From positions 1 to 24,397 of the forward strand of contig CAZVOD010000075.1 of the NCBI GenBank assembly GCA_964628385.1: DNA of 24,397 bases, read 5' to 3'. The position numbers and the translations under genes were made by a program. This DNA comes from JANQPA01 sp964628385. GTDB lineage: Bacteria; Bacteroidota; Bacteroidia; Chitinophagales; Saprospiraceae. Each line of letters opens with the position of its first letter. The stretch's first letter is position 1. The notes under the pieces were generated by a model, which was given only the letters and a program-made list of their open reading frames with translations, was not told the DNA's origin and made no database searches. Of this stretch, positions 7,359 to 15,629 are shown piece after piece.

Positions 7359-8351
7359 ATGCCAGATTATATTTTCAGAAATCCGGAATTATTATGGCTA
7401 TTAGTAGGCGTTGTACTGTTGTTTTTGGTCTACCTATGGCGGCAAAACAACTGGCAGGCTTCCGTACGTCTATCCAGTATCGGGCAGCTGAAAGATGCCC
7501 CCTTTTCCTGGAAATATTATCTACGCCACTTCCCCACCCTGCTGCGTTTTTTGACCATTGCGCTGATTATTATTGCACTGGCTCGCCCTCAATCATCAGA
7601 AGATTTTACCAATAAAGAAGTGCAGGGAATAGATATCGTTATTTGCACGGATATTTCCGGTAGTATGCGGGCACGTGACTTCCGTCCCAATCGGCTGGAA
7701 GCAGCCAAGGAGGTCGCCGCACAGTTCATTGAGAGTCGCCCTAATGATCGTATAGGCCTGGTGATATTCAGCGCTGAAAGTTTTACCCAATGTCCGCTCA
7801 CTACAGATCATAGTGTGGTGAGTAATTTACTTGCCGAAATCAGAAGCGGCATGTTGGAGGATGGAACAGCAGTAGGACTGGGACTAGCCACTTCTGTTTC
7901 GAGGTTAAAAGATAGTGATGCCCGAAGTAAGGTAGTGATTTTATTGACTGATGGCGTCAATAACAGTGGGGAGGTATCACCACAAACTGCCGGAGAAATC
8001 GCCAGAGAATTTGGCATTCGCGTATATACGGTGGGCGTTGGCACAAAAGGTAAGGCGCCCATACCGGTTCGCACTCCATTGGGGGAGGAATACCGCCCGA
8101 TGGACGTAGAAATTGACGAAGAAACCCTTACAACTATCGCTCAGATGACGGGCGGAAAGTATTTTAGAGCAACCAATAAAAACAGCCTGGAAGAGATATA
8201 CAAAGAAATTGATCAGCTGGAAAAAACGCGTATCAATACGATAGAGTTTAGCGAGAAAAACGACGAGTTTCTTCCTTTCCTGGCGCTGGCAGGTTTTCTT
8301 TTTTTGATTGAAATCGTTTTGAGGTATACTGTTTTCAGAACAGTACCGTAA
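7359..8351 (+). CDS. batA: BatA, aerotolerance von Willebrand A membrane protein
   Basis: The 330-residue protein has two N-terminal membrane segments (about 11-27 and 60-76), a vWA domain and a C-terminal membrane segment (about 308-326). The metal-ion-dependent adhesion site is DISGS (98-102), followed by RPNRLEAAKEVAAQFIE, and IVILLTDGVNNSG contains the later metal-site residues. BatA is part of the Bacteroides aerotolerance operon; in other bacteria Bat proteins affect oxidative or envelope stress survival. It precedes batB by 14 bases. All expected metal-site residues appear intact. The binding partner is not shown by the sequence. Confidence 0.92.
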   Translation: MPDYIFRNPELLWLLVGVVLLFLVYLWRQNNWQASVRLSSIGQLKDAPFSWKYYLRHFPTLLRFLTIALIIIALARPQSSEDFTNKEVQGIDIVICTDISGSMRARDFRPNRLEAAKEVAAQFIESRPNDRIGLVIFSAESFTQCPLTTDHSVVSNLLAEIRSGMLEDGTAVGLGLATSVSRLKDSDARSKVVILLTDGVNNSGEVSPQTAGEIAREFGIRVYTVGVGTKGKAPIPVRTPLGEEYRPMDVEIDEETLTTIAQMTGGKYFRATNKNSLEEIYKEIDQLEKTRINTIEFSEKNDEFLPFLALAGFLFLIEIVLRYTVFRTVP

Positions 8352-8365
8352 AAAAATCAACCAAT

Positions 8366-9403
8366 ATGTTTCGCTTTGAAAACATTGACTATCTGTATTT
8401 ACTGTGCATTATTCCGGCATTGATAGCATTATTGATACTGGCCGGTGTGTGGAGAAAGCGGGCTATCAAAAGATTTGGTGATCTGCCATTGATACAGCGC
8501 CTGACGCCGACACGCTCGGTGGTCAGACCTATTGTTAAGGCCGTATTGGTTACATTAACTGCATTTTTCTTAATTATTGCTATGGCTAACCCACAGATGG
8601 GCCGAAAATTGGAAACCGTCAAACGGGAAGGAGTAGAAATAATGATTGCGCTGGATGTTTCCAATAGTATGATGGCTGAAGATATTAAACCCAATCGCCT
8701 GGAGCAGGCTAAGTTAGCCATTTCCCAGTTGATCAAACGGCTGCAGAATGACAAGTTGGGGCTTATTGTCTTTGCTGGCCAGGCTTATGTACAGTTGCCA
8801 CTCACAACTGATTACTCAGCGGCACGGCTGTTTCTCAATAGCGTCAATACTTCAATCGTCCCGGTACAGGGCACAGCTATCGGCGCTGCCATAGAATTGG
8901 CCCTGGAGTCGTTCGACCCCGATACGGAGGGCAATAAAGCGCTGGTGATCATTTCGGATGGGGAAAACCACGAAGAAAATGCCATAGAAAATGCCCAAAA
9001 GGCCGCTGAATCAGGTATACAGGTACATACTATAGGCATTGGCTCTCCTCAGGGTGTTCCTATTCCGGTGTACAATGCGACGGGCCGCAAGGATTTTCGC
9101 AGAGATAATGAAGGAAACGTAGTCATCACTAAGCTAAATGAAAATATGATGCGAGAGCTGGCGGCTGTAGGCGATGGGACCTATGTAAAAGCAAATAATG
9201 TGACCGCAGCGCTGAGACTTATTTTTGATAAAATTAACGAATTGGAAAAACAAGAATTTGGAACCGCTAAAGTGGCTGATTATGACTCCTGGTATCAAAT
9301 TCCGTTGGCAATTTGCTTGTTTTTTTTAGTTCTAGAGTTTATTATCCTTCCCAGAAAAAACAAATGGGTAGCAAAAGTAAATGTGTTTAATCTAAAAATA
9401 TAG
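8366..9403 (+). CDS. batB: BatB, aerotolerance von Willebrand A membrane protein
   Basis: This 345-residue paralogue of BatA has the same layout: two N-terminal membrane segments (about 9-27 and 56-73), a vWA domain with site DVSNS (97-101) and PNRLEQAKLAISQLIK, ALVIISDGENHEENA, and a C-terminal membrane helix (IPLAICLFFLVLEFIILP). The metal site has Asn instead of Gly at the fourth position, common in BatB. It sits 14 bases after batA and 5 before batC. BatA and BatB likely act together in the membrane. Confidence 0.92.
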   Translation: MFRFENIDYLYLLCIIPALIALLILAGVWRKRAIKRFGDLPLIQRLTPTRSVVRPIVKAVLVTLTAFFLIIAMANPQMGRKLETVKREGVEIMIALDVSNSMMAEDIKPNRLEQAKLAISQLIKRLQNDKLGLIVFAGQAYVQLPLTTDYSAARLFLNSVNTSIVPVQGTAIGAAIELALESFDPDTEGNKALVIISDGENHEENAIENAQKAAESGIQVHTIGIGSPQGVPIPVYNATGRKDFRRDNEGNVVITKLNENMMRELAAVGDGTYVKANNVTAALRLIFDKINELEKQEFGTAKVADYDSWYQIPLAICLFFLVLEFIILPRKNKWVAKVNVFNLKI

Positions 9404-9408
9404 TACAG

Positions 9409-10134
9409 ATGAAAAATACGATGCTGATCTTCGCTTTAATTTTTGGGTTAAGCGGCAGCCTGTCGGCTCAAAAAGAAAAAGCTTTTGTAAGAAAAGGAAA
9501 TAAAGCCTATAGAGCGGGAAAATATGAATCGGCAGCCCAACAATATCGCAAAGGAGTAGAGGAAAATGCCTATTCCTACGAAGCTAACTTCAACTTAGGC
9601 ACCGCGCTTTATCAACAAGAAGAATACGAATCAGCGGCACAACAATTCGATCTGCTGCGCCAGCCAGATACAGATCCACAGCGGCTGGCCAGGGCTTATC
9701 ACAATCTTGGAAATAGCCTTTTAGAACAAAAAAAATATGCCGAAAGTGTAGAAGCTTTTAAAAAAGCATTGAGGAATAATCCCAATGATCCTGACACGAG
9801 ATACAACCTGGTGTATGCTATGGAGAAGCTGCAAGAACAGCAACAGCAGCAGCAAAACCAGCAAAACCAGGAGCAAGACCAACAAGAAGAGAATCAGGAA
9901 CAAAATGATCAACAACAGCAGCAAGAGCAACAGAACGGAGAGCAAGAGCAACAGCAACAAAAAGAAGGGGAAAACGGGCAAAGCCAACAGCAACAAGCCC
10001 AAACAGGTGAGATTTCCAGAAAGGAGGCAGAACGCATTCTTCAGGCTTTAAATCTAGACGAGCAAAAGCTACATCGTTTGTTGGATAAGAAGAAAGCAAA
10101 AGGTACGAAGGCTAAAATTTTGAAGAACTGGTAA
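9409..10134 (+). CDS. batC: BatC, TPR protein with long Gln-rich tract
   Basis: The 241-residue product has a signal peptide (MKNTMLIFALIFGLSGSLSAQ). Tetratricopeptide repeats cover about residues 23-140, including ANFNLGTALYQQEEYESAAQ and AYHNLGNSLLEQKKYAESVE. Residues 142-197 are almost entirely Gln, Glu, Asn and Asp, then a helical tail follows (EISRKEAERILQALNLDEQK). The C-terminal motif after the low-complexity tract is typical of BatC. TPR proteins here are presumed periplasmic scaffolds for the BatA/BatB complex. The Gln tract is coded by mixed CAA and CAG codons and is a likely site of length variation. Confidence 0.88.
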   Translation: MKNTMLIFALIFGLSGSLSAQKEKAFVRKGNKAYRAGKYESAAQQYRKGVEENAYSYEANFNLGTALYQQEEYESAAQQFDLLRQPDTDPQRLARAYHNLGNSLLEQKKYAESVEAFKKALRNNPNDPDTRYNLVYAMEKLQEQQQQQQNQQNQEQDQQEENQEQNDQQQQQEQQNGEQEQQQQKEGENGQSQQQQAQTGEISRKEAERILQALNLDEQKLHRLLDKKKAKGTKAKILKNW

Positions 10135-10146
10135 AGCCCAATAAAT

Positions 10147-11958
10147 ATGAATCTTATGAGTAATTTTTGGGGTATAAAAGCAAGCTTGACCTTATTGATC
10201 ATTTGCGCCATAAATACCTTGTCGGCTCAAGATGTACAATTTACAGCTCAGGCACCCAGCCAGGTATCTATCGGTGACCGCTTTCGGCTCGTGTACACAG
10301 TTAATCAAGAGGCAACAGACCTGAAAATAGATAACCTGAAGGGCTTCGATATCCTTTCTGGCCCCAACCGATCGAGCAGCACTAGTGTACAGATCATCAA
10401 CGGGAAGATGTCTCAAAGTATAAAGCTTTCCTTTACCTACCTTTTGCAAGCTCAAAAAGAAGGCACTTTCAAGCTCCCGCCTGCCAAAGTTACGGTTGAT
10501 GGTAAAACCTACCTTTCCAATTCTGTAGTGATCAAAGTCATAGAAGGGACACCCAATGCCGGCAGCTCCGGGCGTAATCGGAAATCTTCCGGCTCTGAAG
10601 TTTCTAACGATGATCTTTTTTTACGCATGTTAGTATCCAGGCGAAAGGCCCTGCAGGGGGAACCAATTATTGCTACTCTAAAGCTCTACACTAGGGTCAA
10701 CCTGGCCAACCTGGGTAATTTCAAATCCCCGGCTTTTAACGGCTTCTGGAGTGAAATCCTCAAAAAAGCGGAGCAAATCAATTTGCAAAGAGAGCAGATC
10801 AATGGTCAGACGTTTAATACAGCGGTTATTCAACAACATGTTATTATTCCCGAGCGCTCCGGTAAACTTACCATAGAACCCGCTGAACTGACAGCTCTGG
10901 TTCGAGTAAGAGCTGCTCAACAAAGTGGCTTCTTTAGTCGCTACCAAAACGTGGAAAAGCAGCTCACTTCAGCGGAGGTAACGATTGACGTATCGCCCTT
11001 ACCGGCGAGAGCGCCCGCTGGCTTTTCCGGTGCGGTAGGAGATATTAAAGTTAATGCCACTCTGGAGCCGCAAGAGACCAAAACGAACGAAGCTGTCTCT
11101 CTAAAAATAACCTTTTCTGGCACTGGCAATTTGAAATTAATAGAGCAGCCTTATATTAAATTCCCTCCGGATTTTGAGGTTTATGATCCTAAAATCGGGG
11201 CCAACTACAGGCCGGGAGCTAGGGGTTATAGTGGTAGTAAAACCTTTGAATACCTACTGATTCCCAGACATGAAGGAGCGTTTGAAATTCCTCAGCTTAA
11301 TTTCTCGTATTTCGACCTGAATGACAAAACTTACAAAACGGCGGCCGTGGGCCCCTTTCCACTCAACGTTCAAAAGGGCGAAGGAAATGCCGATAATACC
11401 GGCATCGATTTTGGCACTATGAAAGAAGATGTCCGGGAAGTAGGTTCTGATATCCGCTTTATACGCACCAATACATTTGCTCTACAACCGAAAGACCGGC
11501 CCTTTTTCGACTCTTTTTCCTTTTATGCCCTTTATCTGTTGGGCATACTCGCCTTTGGCTCCTTGCTTTTCTTTTTGAATCGCAGAAAGCAACGCCAATC
11601 GGATTTGGTTTATATGAAAAATAAAAAGGCCGGACGCCTAGCTCAAAATAAGCTTAAAACAGCCAAGCAAAAACTGGATCAGGGAGATGAAAAGGCCTTT
11701 TACAGTGAGACAGTAACGGCACTCTGGGGCTATTTATCGGATAAACTCAATATCCAGCAAAAAGAACTCAGCAAAAACAAAGTGAAGGAATCCCTGGCCA
11801 GGTACCAAGTAGAAGGAACACTGATACAATCGTACATCGACCTGATTGACCGTTGTGAATTTGCTCAGTTTGCGCCCGGTGCCGCTACCGGCACCATGAC
11901 TGATGTCTACAATGATGCTGTGGAGTTGATTAATCAGGTAGAAAGATCGTTTAGTTAA
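10147..11958 (+). CDS. batD: BatD, oxygen tolerance protein
   Basis: This 603-residue protein has a signal peptide ending near NTLSAQ (residue 28) and a long periplasmic region of BatD repeats, for example QVSIGDRFRLVYTVNQEATD and ETKTNEAVSLKITFSGTGNL. A membrane segment lies at about 461-478 (YALYLLGILAFGSLLFFL). The helical cytoplasmic tail includes AFYSETVTALWGYLSDKLNI. Length and order fit the BatD family. The third codon after ATG is another ATG-proximal option (10156), giving a 600-residue form. It lies 12 bases after batC and 16 before batE. It is probably the large periplasmic component of the Bat complex. Confidence 0.9.
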   Translation: MNLMSNFWGIKASLTLLIICAINTLSAQDVQFTAQAPSQVSIGDRFRLVYTVNQEATDLKIDNLKGFDILSGPNRSSSTSVQIINGKMSQSIKLSFTYLLQAQKEGTFKLPPAKVTVDGKTYLSNSVVIKVIEGTPNAGSSGRNRKSSGSEVSNDDLFLRMLVSRRKALQGEPIIATLKLYTRVNLANLGNFKSPAFNGFWSEILKKAEQINLQREQINGQTFNTAVIQQHVIIPERSGKLTIEPAELTALVRVRAAQQSGFFSRYQNVEKQLTSAEVTIDVSPLPARAPAGFSGAVGDIKVNATLEPQETKTNEAVSLKITFSGTGNLKLIEQPYIKFPPDFEVYDPKIGANYRPGARGYSGSKTFEYLLIPRHEGAFEIPQLNFSYFDLNDKTYKTAAVGPFPLNVQKGEGNADNTGIDFGTMKEDVREVGSDIRFIRTNTFALQPKDRPFFDSFSFYALYLLGILAFGSLLFFLNRRKQRQSDLVYMKNKKAGRLAQNKLKTAKQKLDQGDEKAFYSETVTALWGYLSDKLNIQQKELSKNKVKESLARYQVEGTLIQSYIDLIDRCEFAQFAPGAATGTMTDVYNDAVELINQVERSFS

Positions 11959-11974
11959 TTTATCAATAAAAACC

Positions 11975-12763
11975 ATGAAAGTATTAATTTCATCATATAG
12001 CAAGATGGCCTTTCTATTGTTCTTGTTTTGCTGCTGTTTGGCGGGCACGCCCGGCCTCTCTGTCGCTCAGTATGATAAAGAGCTGGCTCAGGCAGCTGAG
12101 GCCTATTCTAACAATAATTTTGAAAGCAGCATCAACCTTTACGAACAAATCCTAGCCAACGGATGGGAGTCTTTTGAAGTTTATTACAATTTGGGTAACG
12201 CTTATTATAAAACTGATCAGATCGCCGAAGCTATTCTCAACTACGAACGTGCCGCCCTTATCGATCCTACGGATGAGGATTTACTTCACAATTTGAATAT
12301 GGCGCGCAGCCGAACGGTTGATAAGATCAGCATGATCGCTGTGCCACAATTTGTAAGCGGCTATAAAGCTTTTGTCAATGGTGTTTCCGCTGATACCTGG
12401 GGTATTATCAGTCTGATTAGTTTTTTTGGAATATTAGGGCTGATCATCTTTTTTCTGAGTGCCTCCCAACGTTGGATCAAGCAGACGATCCTTGGCTTTA
12501 TCCTGCTGTTTTTTCTCACTTCAACCATCTCTTTCCTCTTCGGTTGGCAACAAAAGAACTGGAGAAATAGCAACAAAGAGGCCATCATCTTTCAAGCTTC
12601 CATCAATATACAAAGTACACCTGATCAAAATGGTAAAGAATTATTTGTTTTGCATGAAGGAACAAAAGTGCAGATTGTAGAACGATTCAAAGACTGGGTA
12701 AGAATCAGGATTGGAGATGGCAAAACAGGATGGGTAGAACAACAGGCAATCGCTGAAATTTGA
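11975..12763 (+). CDS. batE: BatE, TPR and SH3-like membrane protein
   Basis: The 262-residue product has a signal peptide (cut near SVAQ, residue 32), TPRs (FEVYYNLGNAYYKTDQIAEA and the next repeat, about 36-105), two membrane segments (about 141-163 and 168-190) and a C-terminal bacterial SH3-like domain (NIQSTPDQNGKELFVLHEGT to GWVEQQAIAEI, about 208-262). This is the BatE architecture. ATG at residue 11 (12005) is an alternative start directly before the hydrophobic core. The SH3-like domain may bind peptidoglycan or another envelope component, but that is inference. Confidence 0.88.
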   Translation: MKVLISSYSKMAFLLFLFCCCLAGTPGLSVAQYDKELAQAAEAYSNNNFESSINLYEQILANGWESFEVYYNLGNAYYKTDQIAEAILNYERAALIDPTDEDLLHNLNMARSRTVDKISMIAVPQFVSGYKAFVNGVSADTWGIISLISFFGILGLIIFFLSASQRWIKQTILGFILLFFLTSTISFLFGWQQKNWRNSNKEAIIFQASINIQSTPDQNGKELFVLHEGTKVQIVERFKDWVRIRIGDGKTGWVEQQAIAEI

Positions 12764-12802
12764 TTACCTTGTTAATAGAGTTGTTACCAAAAAAAATGAT
12801 CT

Positions 12803-13510
12803 ATGCGCTATTTAATCCTGCTTCTGCTCTTTCCTTTCTCAATTCAGGCACAAACACCTTACAATCTTAAAACAGGCCGGGAATTAGGTATTTTGGGTGG
12901 AGGAGCAGGCTTAAGCGGCTTTTCTGTGTACCTCGATTTAAAGACCCGCATTCTTTCTCCTGAAGAAATAAGAACCCTGGATGCCAATGCTATACCGGGG
13001 ATAGACCGTTGGTCAGTTAATTATTATTCATTCTCTGCCCAAAAAGCTAGTGACCGGGCGTTATTGGGGTCTTTTGCTTTTCCGTCCTTGCTATTTCTTA
13101 GCGAAGCGGGCCGTAGAGATGCCGGAAAAGTAGGATTGATGCAACTTCAAACTTTGCTGCTTAATTATGGCCTGACTAATGTGACCAAAACGCTGGTCAA
13201 ACGGCCCAGGCCTTACCTTTACAACAATGACGTCCCACTAGAGTTAAAACTAAAGCGGTCAGCACGTTATTCGTTTTTCTCTGGCCATACTTCCATGGCA
13301 GCTGCCAACTCTTTTCTGACTGCCAGAATTTACGATGATCTTTATCCTGGTAGTAATGCTAGGCCATTTATCTGGGGCCTTGCTGCTCTGGTGCCTGCAT
13401 ACACGGGCCTTAAGCGCATAAAAGGCGGTAAGCACTTCTTTACAGATGTACTGGTAGGTTATCTGGTGGGAGCTGGTGTGGGTATACTCATTCCGGCATT
13501 ATATAAATGA
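12803..13510 (+). CDS. PAP2 superfamily phosphatase
   Basis: The 235-residue protein begins with a signal peptide (MRYLILLLLFPFSIQAQ). It has the three PAP2 phosphatase motifs: K129-x6-R136P137 in TKTLVKRPRP, FSGHT (159-163) with the acid-base His162, and R205-x5-H211-x3-D215 in KRIKGGKHFFTD. All catalytic residues are present. Members dephosphorylate lipid phosphates or undecaprenyl diphosphate in the envelope; the substrate is not evident. It starts 39 bases after batE on the same strand, so it may be read with the bat operon or from its own promoter. Confidence 0.87.
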   Translation: MRYLILLLLFPFSIQAQTPYNLKTGRELGILGGGAGLSGFSVYLDLKTRILSPEEIRTLDANAIPGIDRWSVNYYSFSAQKASDRALLGSFAFPSLLFLSEAGRRDAGKVGLMQLQTLLLNYGLTNVTKTLVKRPRPYLYNNDVPLELKLKRSARYSFFSGHTSMAAANSFLTARIYDDLYPGSNARPFIWGLAALVPAYTGLKRIKGGKHFFTDVLVGYLVGAGVGILIPALYK

Positions 13511-13662
13511 GTTCTCTTCCCTCTAATTTCCTTTGTTAACAATCCAAAACCAACCTATTAGCCGTACACACAGTTAAAATATTAGACTTATTTTGCAAGT
13601 ATTGAAACGGGCTAAAATCAAGTAATTTTACCAAACTATTCCTGCAAAACAGGGCTTTTCTT

Positions 13663-13713
13663 TTGAGTATTCCGCAGAGGCTCATCAGTAGCTGGCCCGG
13701 CCTGGATACTCAA
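13663..13713 (+). terminator. Long hairpin downstream of the bat/PAP2 operon
   Basis: TTGAGTATTCC (13663-13673) pairs with GGATACTCAA (13704-13713) except for one bulged T, giving a 10-bp stem around a 30-base GC-rich loop. CTTTTCCTT follows. It is 150 bases after the last stop. Termination is plausible but the T-run is interrupted and the loop is large. Confidence 0.35.
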
Positions 13714-13784
13714 CTTTTCCTTACTTACTCGCATTCCGACTTGAGTTGTCATTGATAAAAACTACTTTTTTGGTAAGTTAGTAT

Positions 13785-14136
13785 GGAGGGGTGAACCGCA
13801 GAGTAACAGGAGTTACACAGAGTGGTGTGGAGGGGTGAACCGCAGAGTAACAGGAGTTGCACAGAGTGGTGTGGAGGGGTGAACCGCAGAGTAATGAGAG
13901 TTACACAGAGTGGTGTGGAGGGGTGAACCGCAGAGTAACAGGAGTTGCACAGNNNNNNNNNNNNNNNNNNNNNNNNNNNNNNNNNNNNNNNNNNNNNNNN
14001 NNNNNNNNNNNNNNNNNNNNNNNNNNNNNNNNNNNNNNNNNNNNNNNNNNNNAGGAGTTACACAGAGTGGTGTGGAGGGGTGAACCGCAGAGTAATAGGA
14101 GTTACACAGAGTGGTGTGGAGGGGTGAACCGCAGAG
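13785..14136. repeat. 44-bp tandem repeat, interrupted by a scaffold gap
   Basis: Units begin GGAGGGGTGAACCGCAGAGT at 13785, 13829, 13873, 13917, 14074 and 14118 (the last partial), each exactly 44 bases apart on either side of the gap. The other half of the unit is AACAGGAGTTACACAGAGTG plus GTGT. Variation is limited to a few bases (TTACAC or TTGCAC, AACAGGAG or AATGAGAG or AATAGGAG). Since 44 is not divisible by 3 and the plus frames meet TGA inside the unit, the array does not encode a continuous repeat protein. True copy number is unknown because assembly failed here. There are no unique spacers, so it is not CRISPR. Confidence 0.9.
13953..14052. other. Assembly gap (100 N)
   Basis: Exactly 100 N occur inside the tandem repeat. 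The phase of the units across the run (14030 versus 13917 is 113, not a multiple of 44) shows that the length is a placeholder. Confidence 0.97.
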
Positions 14137-14398
14137 GGGGGAGTCTAATAGAAAAAACTCAAATATTTTCTGTACAAATTAATTTCATCTAACGAAAGGC
14201 TATAAATATTGATAATCAATCAGTATTGAGGTAGCTATTTTCAAAATATCTTCAAATTAATTTCTGTACAAACTATCGTAGATTTGACTACGTTATAAAT
14301 GAATAGTTGGATTCTGGATAATGAGAGTTATCTGTGAGATAGAACTTTTTTCATTCAAGTCAAAAGTGAACCTAAAAATTAACTAAAACTCACTGAAC
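14137..14398 (+). promoter_or_regulatory. Leader region of the ATP-grasp/peptidase unit
   Basis: This AT-rich stretch holds no gene. TAGATTTG (14279-14286) fits the Bacteroidetes -7 consensus TAnnTTTG; the -33 region is poor (TTAA at 14257-14260). TTTCTGTACAAA occurs at 14167-14178 and 14261-14272, the second inside the -33/-7 spacer. Each copy touches the palindrome AAATTAATTT (14176-14185 and 14254-14263). The predicted transcript would have an untranslated leader of about 105 bases. Operator function is inferred from placement. Confidence 0.45.
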
Positions 14399-15619
14399 AT
14401 GGCAAATTGTTTTGCACTAATGGGGTGGAGCCTTCCCGTGATCGAAAGTATGCAAAAGGCTAACAAACCCTTTGTGGTTGTATCATTTCCTGATTTTGAA
14501 TCTTATGCCAAAGAGAACGATATACCTTTTGTTCCTTATCAGTTAGACGAGTTTGGAGATCACTCCAACTCCAAAGCCTTGGCTGAATTACTTCAACCTT
14601 ATACTGTAGATGTAGCTGTACCGCTTTACGAAGAGACAGTAGAATGGGCAGGTGCCTTAAACTCTATTTACTGGGATGACCAAAGAGTTTTGAATCGTGC
14701 TTTCTTATTCCGTAATAAGGCCATGATGAAAAGAAAAGCTCTACTGGGTGGATTGAGAGTTGGTTTGTTTGAAGAGGTGACCAGCCATGAACAAGTACAT
14801 AACTTTCTGAATCGGCTGAATGAAGCAGAATTACAATTATCAGGAGAAAAAGATGCCTGGTTCCACGTCAAGCCGTTCTCTTCTGCGGGTACGGTAGGAC
14901 ACCGTTTTATCAAATCCAGAGAGGATATTGATAAGAAAATACGTATTACAGATTTCCCTTGTATGGTAGAGAGTCACTTGACAGGAGATGAATTTTCGGT
15001 AGAGGCTTTCGTTCACGGTGGAAAAATTCAGTTTTTAAATATCACAGAATACGTTAAATTAGGGTATTCCAATTTCATTCCTGCAGGGCCCGAGTTGGAA
15101 TCGAAGCGTGATCTGATACATCAAGAGACTCAAAAGTTAGTAGATATTTTTGGAATTAAATACGGTATGATTCACCCGGAGTGGTTTATCAATGAAGAAG
15201 GTAAGCTGAACTTTGGTGAGGTAGCTTGTAGAATTCCAGGTGGTCATATCTTGGATTTGGCTGGTCAGGCGTATGGTTTTGATGCGCTTTTGGCGTTTGT
15301 TATGATACACGATCCAAATATGACGCAAGCGGAGTTAGATGATCTATTTGCCGCAACACATCAGAAGCCAGAAAGGCATTTTGGTAATGTGATGGTTTTT
15401 CCACAAAAAGGACAGATCACGCAACTTGTTATACCTGATGAACTAAAGGAAGAACCCTATTACTTGGATAATAATCTTGTGGCGCCAATGGCTCCCATGA
15501 AGATTTCGGATAGAAATGGTTATGGTAACCACTTTGGTACAGTAAACTTCGCTGGCGAAGATGCAGAAAGAATGAGATCATTACTAAAACACTATCAACA
15601 GGTACAATTCTATATCTAG
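14399..15619 (+). CDS. ATP-grasp carboxylate-amine ligase
   Basis: The 406-residue protein has a Rossmann-like N-terminal part and a complete ATP-grasp core. Lys residues for nucleotide binding are K108 and K158 (FHVKPFSSAGTVG, with the flexible small-residue loop). The E191/E198 segment is MVESHLTGDEFSVEAF. The metal-binding part is GMIHPEWFINEEGKLNFGEV then ACRIPGGHI, with E261, E274 and R278. Such enzymes activate a carboxylate as acyl phosphate and join it to an amine; the closest functional analogues are L-amino-acid ligases and peptide-tailoring ATP-grasp enzymes, not CarB or biotin carboxylase. It starts the two-gene unit with the cysteine-peptidase-like protein 10 bases downstream. 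The substrate is unknown. Confidence 0.88.
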   Translation: MANCFALMGWSLPVIESMQKANKPFVVVSFPDFESYAKENDIPFVPYQLDEFGDHSNSKALAELLQPYTVDVAVPLYEETVEWAGALNSIYWDDQRVLNRAFLFRNKAMMKRKALLGGLRVGLFEEVTSHEQVHNFLNRLNEAELQLSGEKDAWFHVKPFSSAGTVGHRFIKSREDIDKKIRITDFPCMVESHLTGDEFSVEAFVHGGKIQFLNITEYVKLGYSNFIPAGPELESKRDLIHQETQKLVDIFGIKYGMIHPEWFINEEGKLNFGEVACRIPGGHILDLAGQAYGFDALLAFVMIHDPNMTQAELDDLFAATHQKPERHFGNVMVFPQKGQITQLVIPDELKEEPYYLDNNLVAPMAPMKISDRNGYGNHFGTVNFAGEDAERMRSLLKHYQQVQFYI

Positions 15620-15629
15620 AAAACTGTAT

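Noticed and set aside
7977..8360. Minus-strand open frame opposite batA
   Set aside because: It is fully antisense to a well-supported gene and has no domain features.
9721..10002. Minus-strand open frame of almost pure Leu
   Set aside because: It is the complement of the CAA/CAG tract of batC.
13785..14136. CRISPR array
   Set aside because: The 44-base units are contiguous with no unique spacers, and no cas gene is present.
13857..14192. Repeat-protein gene through the tandem repeat
   Set aside because: The frame passes through the N gap and is an accident of the repeat; the unit is not a multiple of three and other registers contain stops.
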